Positions 6,340-14,050 of a stretch of DNA of 15,119 bases are shown here, in pieces. The stretch covers positions 1-15,119 of the forward strand of contig PLZT01000003.1 in NCBI GenBank assembly GCA_003152255.1. Direction: 5' to 3'. The stretch is from Methylocystaceae bacterium (GTDB taxonomy: Bacteria > Pseudomonadota > Alphaproteobacteria > Rhizobiales > Beijerinckiaceae). The first letter of the stretch is position 1, and the number at the start of each line of letters is the position of its first letter. The notes below the pieces were generated by a model. That model worked only from the letters and a program-made list of their open reading frames with translations. It did no database searches and was not told where the DNA came from. The translations under genes were made by a program, and so were the position numbers.

Positions 6340-8469
6340 CTAAATCAAAATTGAGCCATTACCCACTTGCGCCCATGCCAGCGCCGTCGCGTCATAGGCA
6401 AATTCGATCCATTGATTTTGCAGCAACGGGAATCCATTGACGACAAACGAATAGATGCCGAGCGAATAGGGCGAAACGATTCTGAATTTAGCGCCCTGAT
6501 ATGCGTTGTTCGGCGAAAGGCTGATGACGACATTGCCGGTCAGCTGCGCCGAGAAATTCTGGATGTTCGCGTCGACCAGCGGCGTCAATGTCACTCCGCC
6601 ATAGGAGATCGCGCGCTTGAGGTAGCTATCCTCGCGCACGCGGGTCCAGACGCCGCCGGCCGAGACCAGCACCGCCGGGCCGCCGCCCGCATCCGCGCAA
6701 ATGATTTCGTCGCCATCCCCGATCGGAATCGGCAATCCCGCCGCGAGCGTGAATGACGCCAAGATCGGCGTTGGCGTCGTCACATCCATCGTCCTTGTGA
6801 TGCCTTGAGTCCAGGTGATCGTGCCGCCGAACAGATAGACGATAGTCGTCCCATCATACGATTCCCAGCGCATGTCGAACACATAAGGGTCCGCACCTGG
6901 TGGAGTGATGAAATTCTGAAAATCGCCAATCTGTCCGAACATCGTCAGCACGCCGCCGGCGCCCGATAGGAATGCTCCGGAGACCGTCGATCCAGATGTC
7001 GAGCAAGCCAGCGCAAACAAATTTCCGACCGTTCCGCCGTTGCCATAAATGACGAAGAGCGACGGGCCGGCAGCGGCATAATTGCAGAGCGATATTTGAG
7101 CGTCGAGGCTTCCGGTCAGGAATTCGAGCGCGTTGATCATGGTCTGGCTGAGATTTCCGCCGATCATGATCTGGTTCGCCGAAAGCGCACCGGTCTGGAT
7201 TCCAGATTGGCTCGATCCCATTGTGATTGGCGCACCGCCGACCACCGCCGCGATTTGGAAGCTACCACTTTCGATCAGGCTCGGCAGGACGAAATAACCC
7301 ACGCCGACCACGAGGGGCGACGGCAGGGTGCCGTTGGTGCCAAAAATCAAGGGATCGTTTGGCGTCAACCCGTGATTGGCCCAGATAACCGTCGTCGGCG
7401 CCGTCGCGGTCTGCACGCCGGATTGGACGCCGATCATCGTGATGTCGGCGTTCCCAGCCAGCGCGCCCGCCACCGTGGCGGAAAGCGTGAATGTGTTGAT
7501 CGTTATCGCCGCCGAGGAAACATAATAGGTAACGCCCGGCGCTAGGCCACCCGGCAGGCCCTCCGTCGTCGTCAGGACGATTGGCGTTCCGGCGGGCAGG
7601 CCGTGATAGTTCCAGGTGATTACGCCAGGCGCGCCGATGCTGATCGTGACGACGGCGGAAGGCGCCAAGGTAACGACGTTGCCGGCGACGGCGGTTTGAG
7701 CGCCGGATTGCTGCGGCGTCGGATTGGTGATGATCTGCGCGCCGCCCGGCGTCAAGCTGAGATAGAAGGTATTGGTCTCGAGCAGGATCGCGCAAACATA
7801 ATAGACCGGACCCTGGCTAAAACCGCCTGGAAGCGTGCCCGTCGTGTAAAGATTGATCGGCGTATTCGCGCCAAGGCCGTGCGCGGCCCAGATGATCGTT
7901 CCCGGAGCGCTCCCGGTGATTGTCCCGCTCGGCGATCCAGACGTTGCGATGCTGTTCGTTCCCGCCAGCGCATGCGCGTAGGTGTCAGCGATCTGAAACG
8001 CGTTCGCGCCGTAGCCCGTCAGGCTGATGTAACAGATCGTATTGGAGACGATGCCTGTGGGAAGAGTGCCGGTCGACGTGAAGCGAACCGCCGTCCCAAT
8101 CGGCAGGCCATGTCCTGTCCATGTGACGACGCCAGGCGTCGCGAGGCTCATCGTTACGGTCGCCGATGGCGAGATGGTGACTGGACTACCCGCGGCCACG
8201 AATTCGACCGATGACGCGCCGAGCTGCAACGTGTCGCCAACCGCGGGATTTTGCGTGAAGTTTACCGCGCCATTGGCGTTCGTCTGCAGGAGCGACAAAT
8301 TTCGACGGTCAGTCGACCATTCGTAGTAGACGATTGGATCGTCAACCGCCGCCCGCATGTGCGCGCGGAACTTACCGGAGCCAGGCGGATAAAGATCACT
8401 CCAGGGAGTCATCACGCGCGAATAAACGAAACTCGCAGTATTGCACGCGAGAATATCAATAATGTCCAT
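6340..8469 (-). CDS. Large repeat-bearing tail/fibre protein with four FCCH-like modules
   Basis: This 709-residue protein starts at an ATG just after an in-frame TAG, with GGGG 6 bases upstream. Residues 1-100 form an N-terminal domain (YYEWSTDRRNLSLLQTNANG, then an F-x-x-N-P-x-V-G-D-T-L-x-L beta module). Residues about 102-427 hold four tandem modules with the consensus V-x-W-x-x-H-G-L-x-x-x-x-P-x-x-x-x-T-x-G-x-L-P-x-G ... Y-Y-V ... F-x-L-x-x-x-x-G-G-A. This is the phage repeat often annotated by similarity to the FCCH domain of ubiquitin-activating enzyme. Residues about 430-709 are beta-rich and unique, ending in NGFPLLQNQWIEFAYD, a segment of the kind that closes fibre proteins. There is no signal peptide and little Cys. 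Its TAG ends 8 bases before the next start. A virion surface protein is likely; the partner is unknown. Confidence 0.82.
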   Translation of the reverse strand: MDIIDILACNTASFVYSRVMTPWSDLYPPGSGKFRAHMRAAVDDPIVYYEWSTDRRNLSLLQTNANGAVNFTQNPAVGDTLQLGASSVEFVAAGSPVTISPSATVTMSLATPGVVTWTGHGLPIGTAVRFTSTGTLPTGIVSNTICYISLTGYGANAFQIADTYAHALAGTNSIATSGSPSGTITGSAPGTIIWAAHGLGANTPINLYTTGTLPGGFSQGPVYYVCAILLETNTFYLSLTPGGAQIITNPTPQQSGAQTAVAGNVVTLAPSAVVTISIGAPGVITWNYHGLPAGTPIVLTTTEGLPGGLAPGVTYYVSSAAITINTFTLSATVAGALAGNADITMIGVQSGVQTATAPTTVIWANHGLTPNDPLIFGTNGTLPSPLVVGVGYFVLPSLIESGSFQIAAVVGGAPITMGSSQSGIQTGALSANQIMIGGNLSQTMINALEFLTGSLDAQISLCNYAAAGPSLFVIYGNGGTVGNLFALACSTSGSTVSGAFLSGAGGVLTMFGQIGDFQNFITPPGADPYVFDMRWESYDGTTIVYLFGGTITWTQGITRTMDVTTPTPILASFTLAAGLPIPIGDGDEIICADAGGGPAVLVSAGGVWTRVREDSYLKRAISYGGVTLTPLVDANIQNFSAQLTGNVVISLSPNNAYQGAKFRIVSPYSLGIYSFVVNGFPLLQNQWIEFAYDATALAWAQVGNGSILI
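7189..8166 (-). repeat. Four tandem FCCH-like protein modules (A-B-A-B)
   Basis: The modules span roughly 8166-7921, 7920-7690, 7659-7408 and 7407-7189. Each carries a HGL anchor (TGHGLPIG, AAHGLGAN, NYHGLPAG, ANHGLTPN) followed by a LP-G turn and a Y-Y/Y-F-V strand. Modules 1 and 3 begin with a related lead-in (ATVTMSLATPGVVTW and AVVTISIGAPGVITW) that modules 2 and 4 lack, so the unit of duplication appears to be a pair. Confidence 0.75.
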
Positions 8470-8508
8470 CGCCTACCCCGCCGATCGCCGCGAAAACGCT
8501 CGGACGCG

Positions 8509-10341
8509 CTAGACCCAGCCCGCCAGGACCGCGCTGGCGCCGCCGACCGTGCCGCGACATCCCCACGGCAGCGAGGCGCGCCGGTCGAACGAATTGCCGA
8601 TCGGGAAGTATTGCGTTGACGGCAATTGGAAATATCCGGCCGAATTGATCGTCACCGCGCCGCCATTGGCTGCCGCCGCCGCCGCGACGCCGAACACCGA
8701 GCTTTTGTCGATCTTTTGACAGCCGACGATGAGCTGCAGCGTTCCAACGGAAAAATAGCTCGTGAAGATGACGCCATCGCCGCCGCCGCAGCATGGAGCT
8801 GGGCAACTCATGTCGCTAGCCGTCTGCGGCTGTTGGACAATAATGCCGACCGGCAGGTCGTATGAAACGGCCCAGTTCATGCCACCCTGCGAAACGCCGA
8901 AGGATTGTCCACCGCTTCGCGACCATTGGATGTTGATTGCCCCAGGAGGGAGCACGCCATTCGACGGCGGAGACCCAAATACCGTCGAAACATATGTCCC
9001 GTTGAAATGCGTATTCTTCACGCCGACCGCATCGGAGAACGACAGCTGGTTGTGGACCGTCGCGCCATTGTTGAAATAACGCGAGAACACGACCGATGAG
9101 CCGCTCCAATCGAGATAGATGTTCACGACGCCAGTCTGACCGGACGCCAGGCTTGGCGCCGTCGTGTCGAGAACCACGTTCTGCTGGAGGCAGTTCCCGT
9201 TGAAATCGAAGAACGATCCATAGGTGTTCGGCTGAGCATTGAGCGCATGACCGATGCAGAATCCAGCCGGCGTGATGCAGATCGGGTTCGCGACGGCGGC
9301 GTCATGGTAGCTCGCGCCGATGTCGACTTTCTTGACCAGCGCGCCGAGATACGAACACACATGCGCTTTCGAATAGGTGTCGGTGTCAGGGAGCATCCAG
9401 ACGAAATTGTTCTGCGCCGGCGTGCCGGGATTGCTGTTCAGCTCGAACAGTCGATTTTTCGGCGGATGAACGAGGCCGAGATCTGGCTGCGCGAAATAGG
9501 TCGTTCCGGCGCACGGCATCTGCGGCCCCCACGTGATGGAGCCGGCCGCCGTGATGCGATAGATTTTGTGCTTCGTCGCCGTAGGATCATAGCATCCGAC
9601 CAGGAAATCACCGTTCGCGCATGGGGTCGCGATGTGAAAGCCACCGTTGCCGAAGCTATCGATCGAGATGTTGGAGCCGACCAATGCTCCAGTAGACCCG
9701 TTGATAATCTGGCCAAGGAACGCCGATGAAGTCGCCCAGCCAAGATGGAAGTTCCCGCCGATGAGCGCGCATGCCGAATGCCACGGCACCTTGCCTGACG
9801 TAACGACGCTTGTCGAAAGCGTAAGGATTGATCCAATCATCACGCCGAACTGCGTGAATGTCGCGCATTTCATCGTTGCGCTGGTATGCCAAATCAGTGA
9901 GAAGTTCCCGCCAATTAGCGGCAGAACCTCCGGGAACGTCGTGCATGTGTCTGTGGCGATGCTGAACGGAGGGCAAAGCTCTGAACCATTCGCCGCGTGG
10001 ATGCGGAAACCTACGCCGATCGACCCGCGACAATGGATCGGGGTTATGAAATATCCGCACGGCAATCGCACGGGATGACCGCATGAAAATGCCGTCGTGC
10101 AAGTGCTCGCAAATACGAGATCAGTGATTGGCGCGATGACCTCCAACACGATCGGGACCGTGCCATCCGAGTTGAGGACGTTCCAAGGCAAGGACGGATC
10201 GGCTCGCCGGATCGCGCCGGAATCGTGAAGGCAGGTCAGTTCGCCGGAACCGATGGCGCCCGTGGCATAAGCGTTGATCGTGCCTGTGGCAAGGAAGCCA
10301 GGATTAAGTGTGGTATCCGGCTTGCTTATGAACTGAGTGAT
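8509..10341 (-). CDS. Cys-rich propeller-like phage protein; probable ATC start
   Basis: I do not recognise a named family. The first ordinary start in frame is TTG at 10191 (560 residues) with no clear binding site. However, the frame stays open and protein-like for 50 more codons up to an in-frame TAG, and an ATC at 10341 lies 5 bases behind a perfect AGGAGG. I therefore call 610 residues, N-terminus (M)TQFISKPDTTLNPGF. With this numbering, LIGGNFSLIW (142), LIGGNFHLGW (193) and ANGDFLVGCY (242) recur about every 50 residues, as in beta-propeller blades. Later stretches (ITPAGFCIGH, SFFDFNGNC) look like weaker copies. About 21 Cys are present, including a C-x-x-x-C-C cluster near 513-517. 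There is no signal peptide. Its position between fibre genes suggests a virion adhesin or tail accessory protein. The start is less certain than the gene. Confidence 0.8.
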   Translation of the reverse strand: MTQFISKPDTTLNPGFLATGTINAYATGAIGSGELTCLHDSGAIRRADPSLPWNVLNSDGTVPIVLEVIAPITDLVFASTCTTAFSCGHPVRLPCGYFITPIHCRGSIGVGFRIHAANGSELCPPFSIATDTCTTFPEVLPLIGGNFSLIWHTSATMKCATFTQFGVMIGSILTLSTSVVTSGKVPWHSACALIGGNFHLGWATSSAFLGQIINGSTGALVGSNISIDSFGNGGFHIATPCANGDFLVGCYDPTATKHKIYRITAAGSITWGPQMPCAGTTYFAQPDLGLVHPPKNRLFELNSNPGTPAQNNFVWMLPDTDTYSKAHVCSYLGALVKKVDIGASYHDAAVANPICITPAGFCIGHALNAQPNTYGSFFDFNGNCLQQNVVLDTTAPSLASGQTGVVNIYLDWSGSSVVFSRYFNNGATVHNQLSFSDAVGVKNTHFNGTYVSTVFGSPPSNGVLPPGAINIQWSRSGGQSFGVSQGGMNWAVSYDLPVGIIVQQPQTASDMSCPAPCCGGGDGVIFTSYFSVGTLQLIVGCQKIDKSSVFGVAAAAAANGGAVTINSAGYFQLPSTQYFPIGNSFDRRASLPWGCRGTVGGASAVLAGWV

Positions 10342-10346
10342 GGCAG

Positions 10347-10352
10347 CCTCCT
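10347..10352 (-). promoter_or_regulatory. Perfect Shine-Dalgarno site facing an ATC codon
   Basis: AGGAGG on the minus strand, ending 5 bases before ATC at 10341-10339. There is no ATG, GTG or TTG in frame near it, and the out-of-frame CTG immediately after it opens a frame that stops within a few codons. The site therefore supports initiation at ATC, or at an ATG altered by one base. Confidence 0.65.
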
Positions 10353-10380
10353 ATATCTGGATGTTGTATTCTAGGCAGCC

Positions 10381-10686
10381 TTAAATCATTAGGCCGATAA
10401 CGGATGCGCTGATGCCGACCGCGCCCGTGTAAACAAAGACCTGATCGCCGGTCAAAAGCGGAATGCCGCCCTTTTCGAGCATCTGGTTCCCGTCGAGAGG
10501 TTGCTGGTAGACAACCCAATGCTGGTTTGCCGGAGAGCCTGTGCCGCTTGGCACTACAGCGATCGAGACCGAGATTGGGCTCGCCGTCCTATTCGCAAGC
10601 AACACGTTCACGGTCGCAGCCGCCGCCATGGTTGCGACACTCGTGTTCGTGCTGGCCGGAACGTCGGATTGACCAAGGATGCTCAT
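10381..10686 (-). CDS. Small beta-rich phage protein of unknown function
   Basis: This 101-residue protein starts at an ATG that overlaps the stop of the long fibre (ATGA), so the two are probably co-translated. The sequence alternates hydrophobic and small polar residues (ATVNVLLANRTASPISVSIA, then HWVVYQQPLDGNQ and GDQVFVYTGAVGISASVIG), as expected of a compact beta-sandwich. Similar 90-110 residue proteins with an L-x-x-A-N-R-x-x-x-x-x-x-V-S-V core and a G-D-x-V-x-V end are common beside tail fibres in phage genomes, where they are left as hypothetical or tail-associated. It has no signal peptide or membrane segment. A role as a fibre-associated cap or decoration protein is an inference from position only. 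Confidence 0.8.
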   Translation of the reverse strand: MSILGQSDVPASTNTSVATMAAAATVNVLLANRTASPISVSIAVVPSGTGSPANQHWVVYQQPLDGNQMLEKGGIPLLTGDQVFVYTGAVGISASVIGLMI

Positions 10687-12191
10687 CTACTAGAACCTTT
10701 CGCGGACAGCGGGTTAAGATCGCTCTTCAAAAACTCAACGCCATTGGCGTCAAAATGCTCCACAGCAATTTTATCCTTACGTGTGCCAATTAGGAGGACG
10801 TTGTATTTCCCCTTCAGCTCGAAAGTTGCATGGAGCAATGTCAATTCTTCATTGACCGCACCGTAGCCGCGCCCGAAAGAATCGACGGAAGAGATCCAAA
10901 CCTGGGGGTTCTCGTTCAGGTATTTCCAGTAGTCTGGCAGATCCAGCGATAATGTTTGGTTGTCTTCGTCGGCTTCCATTAAGAAACGATAGATGTTGTC
11001 CCCACGAGTGGGACTTTCAACGAAGCAGTGTCGTAGCCTGTGTGTCGCGGTTTTTGCCGGATCGGGGTGATCGATCAGGAACGAACCAGACCCTTTCGAC
11101 ACCGATCCCGTAACCGTCAAATTTCCGGCAACGGTAAACGAACCAGTCGGCGAAAAGTTGCTAGGGCTGAAGTAACCTTTGGCTGTAACCCATGCCTGGG
11201 TGGCATAGCTCGATAATGCACTCGTCACGTAAGTCGTGGAAGCAATATTATTGTAAGTCGCCCAATTGTTACACCATGCAGTGGTGGCGATCTGATTGGA
11301 GCTATTGGTATTCGACGCCGTTGGCGCGGTGGGGGTCCCGGTTAGCGCGGGCGAGGCTAGCGGGGCATAACCGGCGCTCGACGTGGCGTATCCTTGGCTT
11401 GTGACCCACGACTGAGTGGCGTAGGTGGAGAGACTGGCGATAGTGGCGTAGACGGTCAAACTAGAGATCGGTGCATAGGTAGAAGCAGCCACGCTGGTAG
11501 TCAGATAGGTGTTGCCCCCAAGAGCCGTCCACGCGGCTCCGGTGGTCGCGGCTTGAAGGATCGAAAGGCCAGTCGCTCCCGGTGTCGCTAGACCAAACGC
11601 TGTCAGCCACGCGCTGGCGTTGGTTAGAGGCATAAGCGTCCCGGAGAACGTGCTCGGGGCGAGGCTGCTCGCACTCGCCGCCGCCGCGATCGCACTGATT
11701 GCCGCCGATGTGGCGCTGCCCGACGCCGCCGCGGCGCTGCCCGACGCGGCGCTGGCGTCCGCAATAACGGCAAGCGCGGTCGCGACAACAGTCGCCGCCG
11801 CCGCAGCCGCCGCCGAGGCGCTGCTTTGCGCCGCTGTCGCGCTCACCGCCGCCGCGGTGGAAGCAGTCTGCGCGGCCGTTAGCGCTGAATTTACTTGCGC
11901 CGCAAGATTCGTGATGACTTCAGAGGTGATTGATCCACCAAGCGCGCCGCCGGTGACAACCGCCTGAGTGATCGACTCTTGCGCTGCCACGATGATGTTC
12001 GCCGCGGTTTGCGCCGCTTGAGCCGCTGCTGCCGCCGCTGCTGCGCTGGACGCCGATTGCGCCGCCGCCACCATAGACGCCGAAAGCTTCGCTTGTGCCG
12101 CCGTGAGCGCGTCGGCGAGCGTCGGCGACATCGGGTTCGCGTCGGTCGAGTCGGGCGTCGCGCCGACAGTAAATACCGTGTCCGCGCACAT
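10683..12191 (-). CDS. Long tail fibre: Ala-rich stalk, fibre repeats and C-terminal head
   Basis: This 502-residue protein has three clear parts. Residues about 28-176 are extremely rich in Ala, Ser, Thr and Gln without Pro, as in trimeric helical or coiled-coil stalks of fibres. Residues about 224-345 contain fibre repeats (YATQSWVTSQGYA, YATQAWVTAKGYF, and a PLASPALTGTPTAPTAS block followed by N-Q-I-A-T-T-A-W). Residues about 346-490 form a separate head: GSFTVAGNLTVTGSV, then SFLIDHPDP and HCFVESP, then a beta-rich end. The F-x-I-D-H-P-x-D-P ... VESP signature is a recurrent C-terminal domain in phage fibre-like proteins. The ATG overlaps the previous stop and sits 8 bases behind GGGGCAG; the TGA overlaps the next gene as ATGA. 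Base composition falls sharply from stalk to head, suggesting exchange of the head. Which receptor it binds is unknown. Confidence 0.88.
   Translation of the reverse strand: MCADTVFTVGATPDSTDANPMSPTLADALTAAQAKLSASMVAAAQSASSAAAAAAAAQAAQTAANIIVAAQESITQAVVTGGALGGSITSEVITNLAAQVNSALTAAQTASTAAAVSATAAQSSASAAAAAAATVVATALAVIADASAASGSAAAASGSATSAAISAIAAAASASSLAPSTFSGTLMPLTNASAWLTAFGLATPGATGLSILQAATTGAAWTALGGNTYLTTSVAASTYAPISSLTVYATIASLSTYATQSWVTSQGYATSSAGYAPLASPALTGTPTAPTASNTNSSNQIATTAWCNNWATYNNIASTTYVTSALSSYATQAWVTAKGYFSPSNFSPTGSFTVAGNLTVTGSVSKGSGSFLIDHPDPAKTATHRLRHCFVESPTRGDNIYRFLMEADEDNQTLSLDLPDYWKYLNENPQVWISSVDSFGRGYGAVNEELTLLHATFELKGKYNVLLIGTRKDKIAVEHFDANGVEFLKSDLNPLSAKGSSR
11664..12101 (-). repeat. 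Low-complexity Ala-rich stalk-coding segment
   Basis: This segment codes for runs of Ala with Ser, Thr and Gln (residues about 31-176 of the long fibre). It is built largely from GCC, GCG and TCG type codons, and single lines reach about 85% GC. Such DNA can change length by recombination between near-identical Ala blocks, which would lengthen or shorten the stalk. Confidence 0.7.
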
Positions 12192-13327
12192 CAGAGCTGC
12201 CCCGCGAAAAATAGCAACCCGGCGCTCGGAAGCCTAATCGGAACCCAGATGTTGCTACCGATGTTTTCGTAATAGACGCTGGTCGCGCTCGAACCAATAA
12301 CCGACGTTTTGGGATAGGATCGATAAACCCAGGCCGTCCCGTTCCATTGCGCCAATTGCCCGACCAGCGACGCCCAGGCGCCAGACGCACCGATCGGAAT
12401 GAGATAGGTGTCTCCAGTTGATGGTGATCCTGGCGGAGATGCGACCACTTCCGAGTTTACGGATATCCAATATGGACGAAATGGCCCCGTGATATCGTCG
12501 ATGCCTGCTAGGCCGCCGGACGCGAGCGTTTGCGGATTGAGAAGCTGCGCCTCCACGCCATCATAGACGATGAGCGCCAGCGTGCCGCCGACGAGATCGC
12601 CGGCTTGCAGCGGATGGCCCGCGCCGCGCGTGATATTGACGGTTGGGAAAGTTGGGCCGCCGATCGCGCTCGTTACCGAGATCGTGACGGTCGGGTTAGT
12701 GTTGGTGATCGCTGGCTTGATGGTGATAGGAAGGCTATTCGACCACGCCGCGCCCACGGTGTCTGTCGTCGTCACGATGATCTGATTGACCGTCGCCGAG
12801 CTGTCTTGGGCATAGTGCCAAAGGCTGTCCGGGCCAGGATATGCGAGCGATCCGGGAACGCTGATGAGCTGGAATTTCGTTCCGTCGAACGCGATCAGGA
12901 TGAGACCATTCGCGACGATATCGTTTGGCGAAAGGGCCGCGCCGGTGATGCGCGTAAGCGGAACGGTTCCGATGCCGGAGACATTGACCGTCGTGGCCGC
13001 CGTGCAATTATTCCCGACAACCACGATGAAAATCAGCGGTATTTCGTAGGCCGTGACAATTGGATCTGGATTGATCACGAGATTGTTGATCGAGCCCTCG
13101 TCAACGCAAACTGGAATTTCGCCGAGCAGCTTGATCGCCTGCAACAGCTGCGTCAGATCGTCGTTGCTTGGCGTGAGCCCGGCGCCAGCGATGGCGTTGG
13201 TGATCTCCCTTTGGGGAAATTCGATCGCGGTGGCGGGCGGGATTGAGCCGGGCGTCCCGGTTACGGGATTGCCCAAAATATAGGGCGCGTTCGGATTTGA
13301 GACGCCAAATGGTTGATTATATTGCAT
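12191..13327 (-). CDS. Tail fibre-like protein with DUF2793-like C-terminal region
   Basis: This 378-residue protein is probably the fibre or fibre base attached to the gp48-type baseplate protein. The N-terminus (residues 1-70) has the fibre-base pattern F-P-Q-R-E-I-T-N-A-I followed by A-G-L-T-P-S-N-D-D-L-T-Q-L-L-Q-A-I, seen in many Mu-like and siphovirus fibre proteins. Residues about 113-156 and 229-267 are two copies of a beta module (VNVSGIG / VNITRGA ... LILIAFDGTKFQL / LALIVYDGVEAQL). Residues about 284-365 resemble DUF2793: Y-W-I-S-V, GDTYLIPIGASGAW, QLAQWNGTAWVY. There is no signal peptide. Only 3 bases separate it from the gp48-like stop, and its own TGA overlaps the next ATG (TGATG arrangement). 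Fibre role is confident; the receptor is unknown. Confidence 0.85.
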   Translation of the reverse strand: MQYNQPFGVSNPNAPYILGNPVTGTPGSIPPATAIEFPQREITNAIAGAGLTPSNDDLTQLLQAIKLLGEIPVCVDEGSINNLVINPDPIVTAYEIPLIFIVVVGNNCTAATTVNVSGIGTVPLTRITGAALSPNDIVANGLILIAFDGTKFQLISVPGSLAYPGPDSLWHYAQDSSATVNQIIVTTTDTVGAAWSNSLPITIKPAITNTNPTVTISVTSAIGGPTFPTVNITRGAGHPLQAGDLVGGTLALIVYDGVEAQLLNPQTLASGGLAGIDDITGPFRPYWISVNSEVVASPPGSPSTGDTYLIPIGASGAWASLVGQLAQWNGTAWVYRSYPKTSVIGSSATSVYYENIGSNIWVPIRLPSAGLLFFAGQL

Positions 13328-13330
13328 TTT

Positions 13331-14050
13331 TTATGGTGTCCCCGCCATCGCGCCATTAAGCAGCACGCCGCTATAGTCAAATTGCAAGGCGGAATGCGCT
13401 GGTTTAATTCTAGTTAGAAGGCACTCGAGGTCCGTATAAATTCCGACGATCAGCATCGGATCGATTCCGCACTGGCCGGAACCACATCGAAACCACGAAA
13501 GACGCGGCTGCAACACCAAAACCGTCCACCATTGCCGCATGCTCGTCGGCCCAATTTCCCAGCGAAAATTGCTGCTGACGCCGCTCAGACCTGTCGTATC
13601 GCCGACCTGAGAAATGCCGCACATAAAAGGCGAATGCTCAAGAACCTCGATCTGATAGCCAATGTTCGCCGCCGTCGCGACCATGAACTGCGGGTCTTGC
13701 GCGCCGAGCATAGTGACCCGCGCGACCAACGCGGTTCGGCGATCGGCAATCGTCAGTGGCTCGGCGAGACAGGAATCCGGCAAACCAAATGCCTGCTCCC
13801 AATCGGGGAGCATCTGCGTCGTGTAGCGCGGGTCGGTCTCTATCCCGAGCAGATCGGCGGCGCTGCCATCAACGCTCGGCCCAGGGTTCGCCGCGGACTG
13901 CCCCCAAATCCCACAGAGCCCAAGCAGAAGGTTTTGCAGAACCGTTCCGGGTTCTGTCGGCCATGCGGAGCCCTGTGGAAGGAGCGACGTGAGCGCGGTC
14001 GCGTAGTCCGTATCGCTCCGGCGGATCGCGTCGGAAGGGGAGTCAGCCAA
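13331..14050 (-). CDS. Mu gp48 / YmfQ-like baseplate protein (DUF2313 type)
   Basis: This 239-residue protein matches the Mu gp48/YmfQ family, which follows gpJ in Mu-like tails and is thought to sit at the baseplate rim where fibres attach. Visible signatures are an N-terminal L-L-P-Q-G-x-A-W-P block (residues 24-31), L-P-D-W-E-x-A-F-G-L-P-D at about 81-92, A-D-R-R-x-A-L-V-A-R-V at about 102-112, then A-A-N-I-G-Y, and a C-terminal L-E-C-L-L-T-R-I-K-P-A-H-S block near 208-220. Cys pairs such as CGSGQCG are typical of the family. The start is TTG, preceded by AGGAAG at an 8-base spacing, and it overlaps the gpJ stop, so translation is probably coupled. No regulatory site of its own is seen. 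Confidence 0.92.
   Translation of the reverse strand: MADSPSDAIRRSDTDYATALTSLLPQGSAWPTEPGTVLQNLLLGLCGIWGQSAANPGPSVDGSAADLLGIETDPRYTTQMLPDWEQAFGLPDSCLAEPLTIADRRTALVARVTMLGAQDPQFMVATAANIGYQIEVLEHSPFMCGISQVGDTTGLSGVSSNFRWEIGPTSMRQWWTVLVLQPRLSWFRCGSGQCGIDPMLIVGIYTDLECLLTRIKPAHSALQFDYSGVLLNGAMAGTP

Noticed and set aside
8470..8508. Possible hairpin GCG-TTTT-CGC in the spacer before the FCCH-repeat gene, considered as a terminator
   Set aside because: The stem is only a few pairs, there is no following T run on the coding strand, and the genes on both sides look like one operon.
10304..10519. Minus-strand 71-codon frame covering the gap before the Cys-rich gene
   Set aside because: It overlaps the 101-residue gene and the ATC-start extension in another frame, lacks a binding site and has no protein-like pattern.
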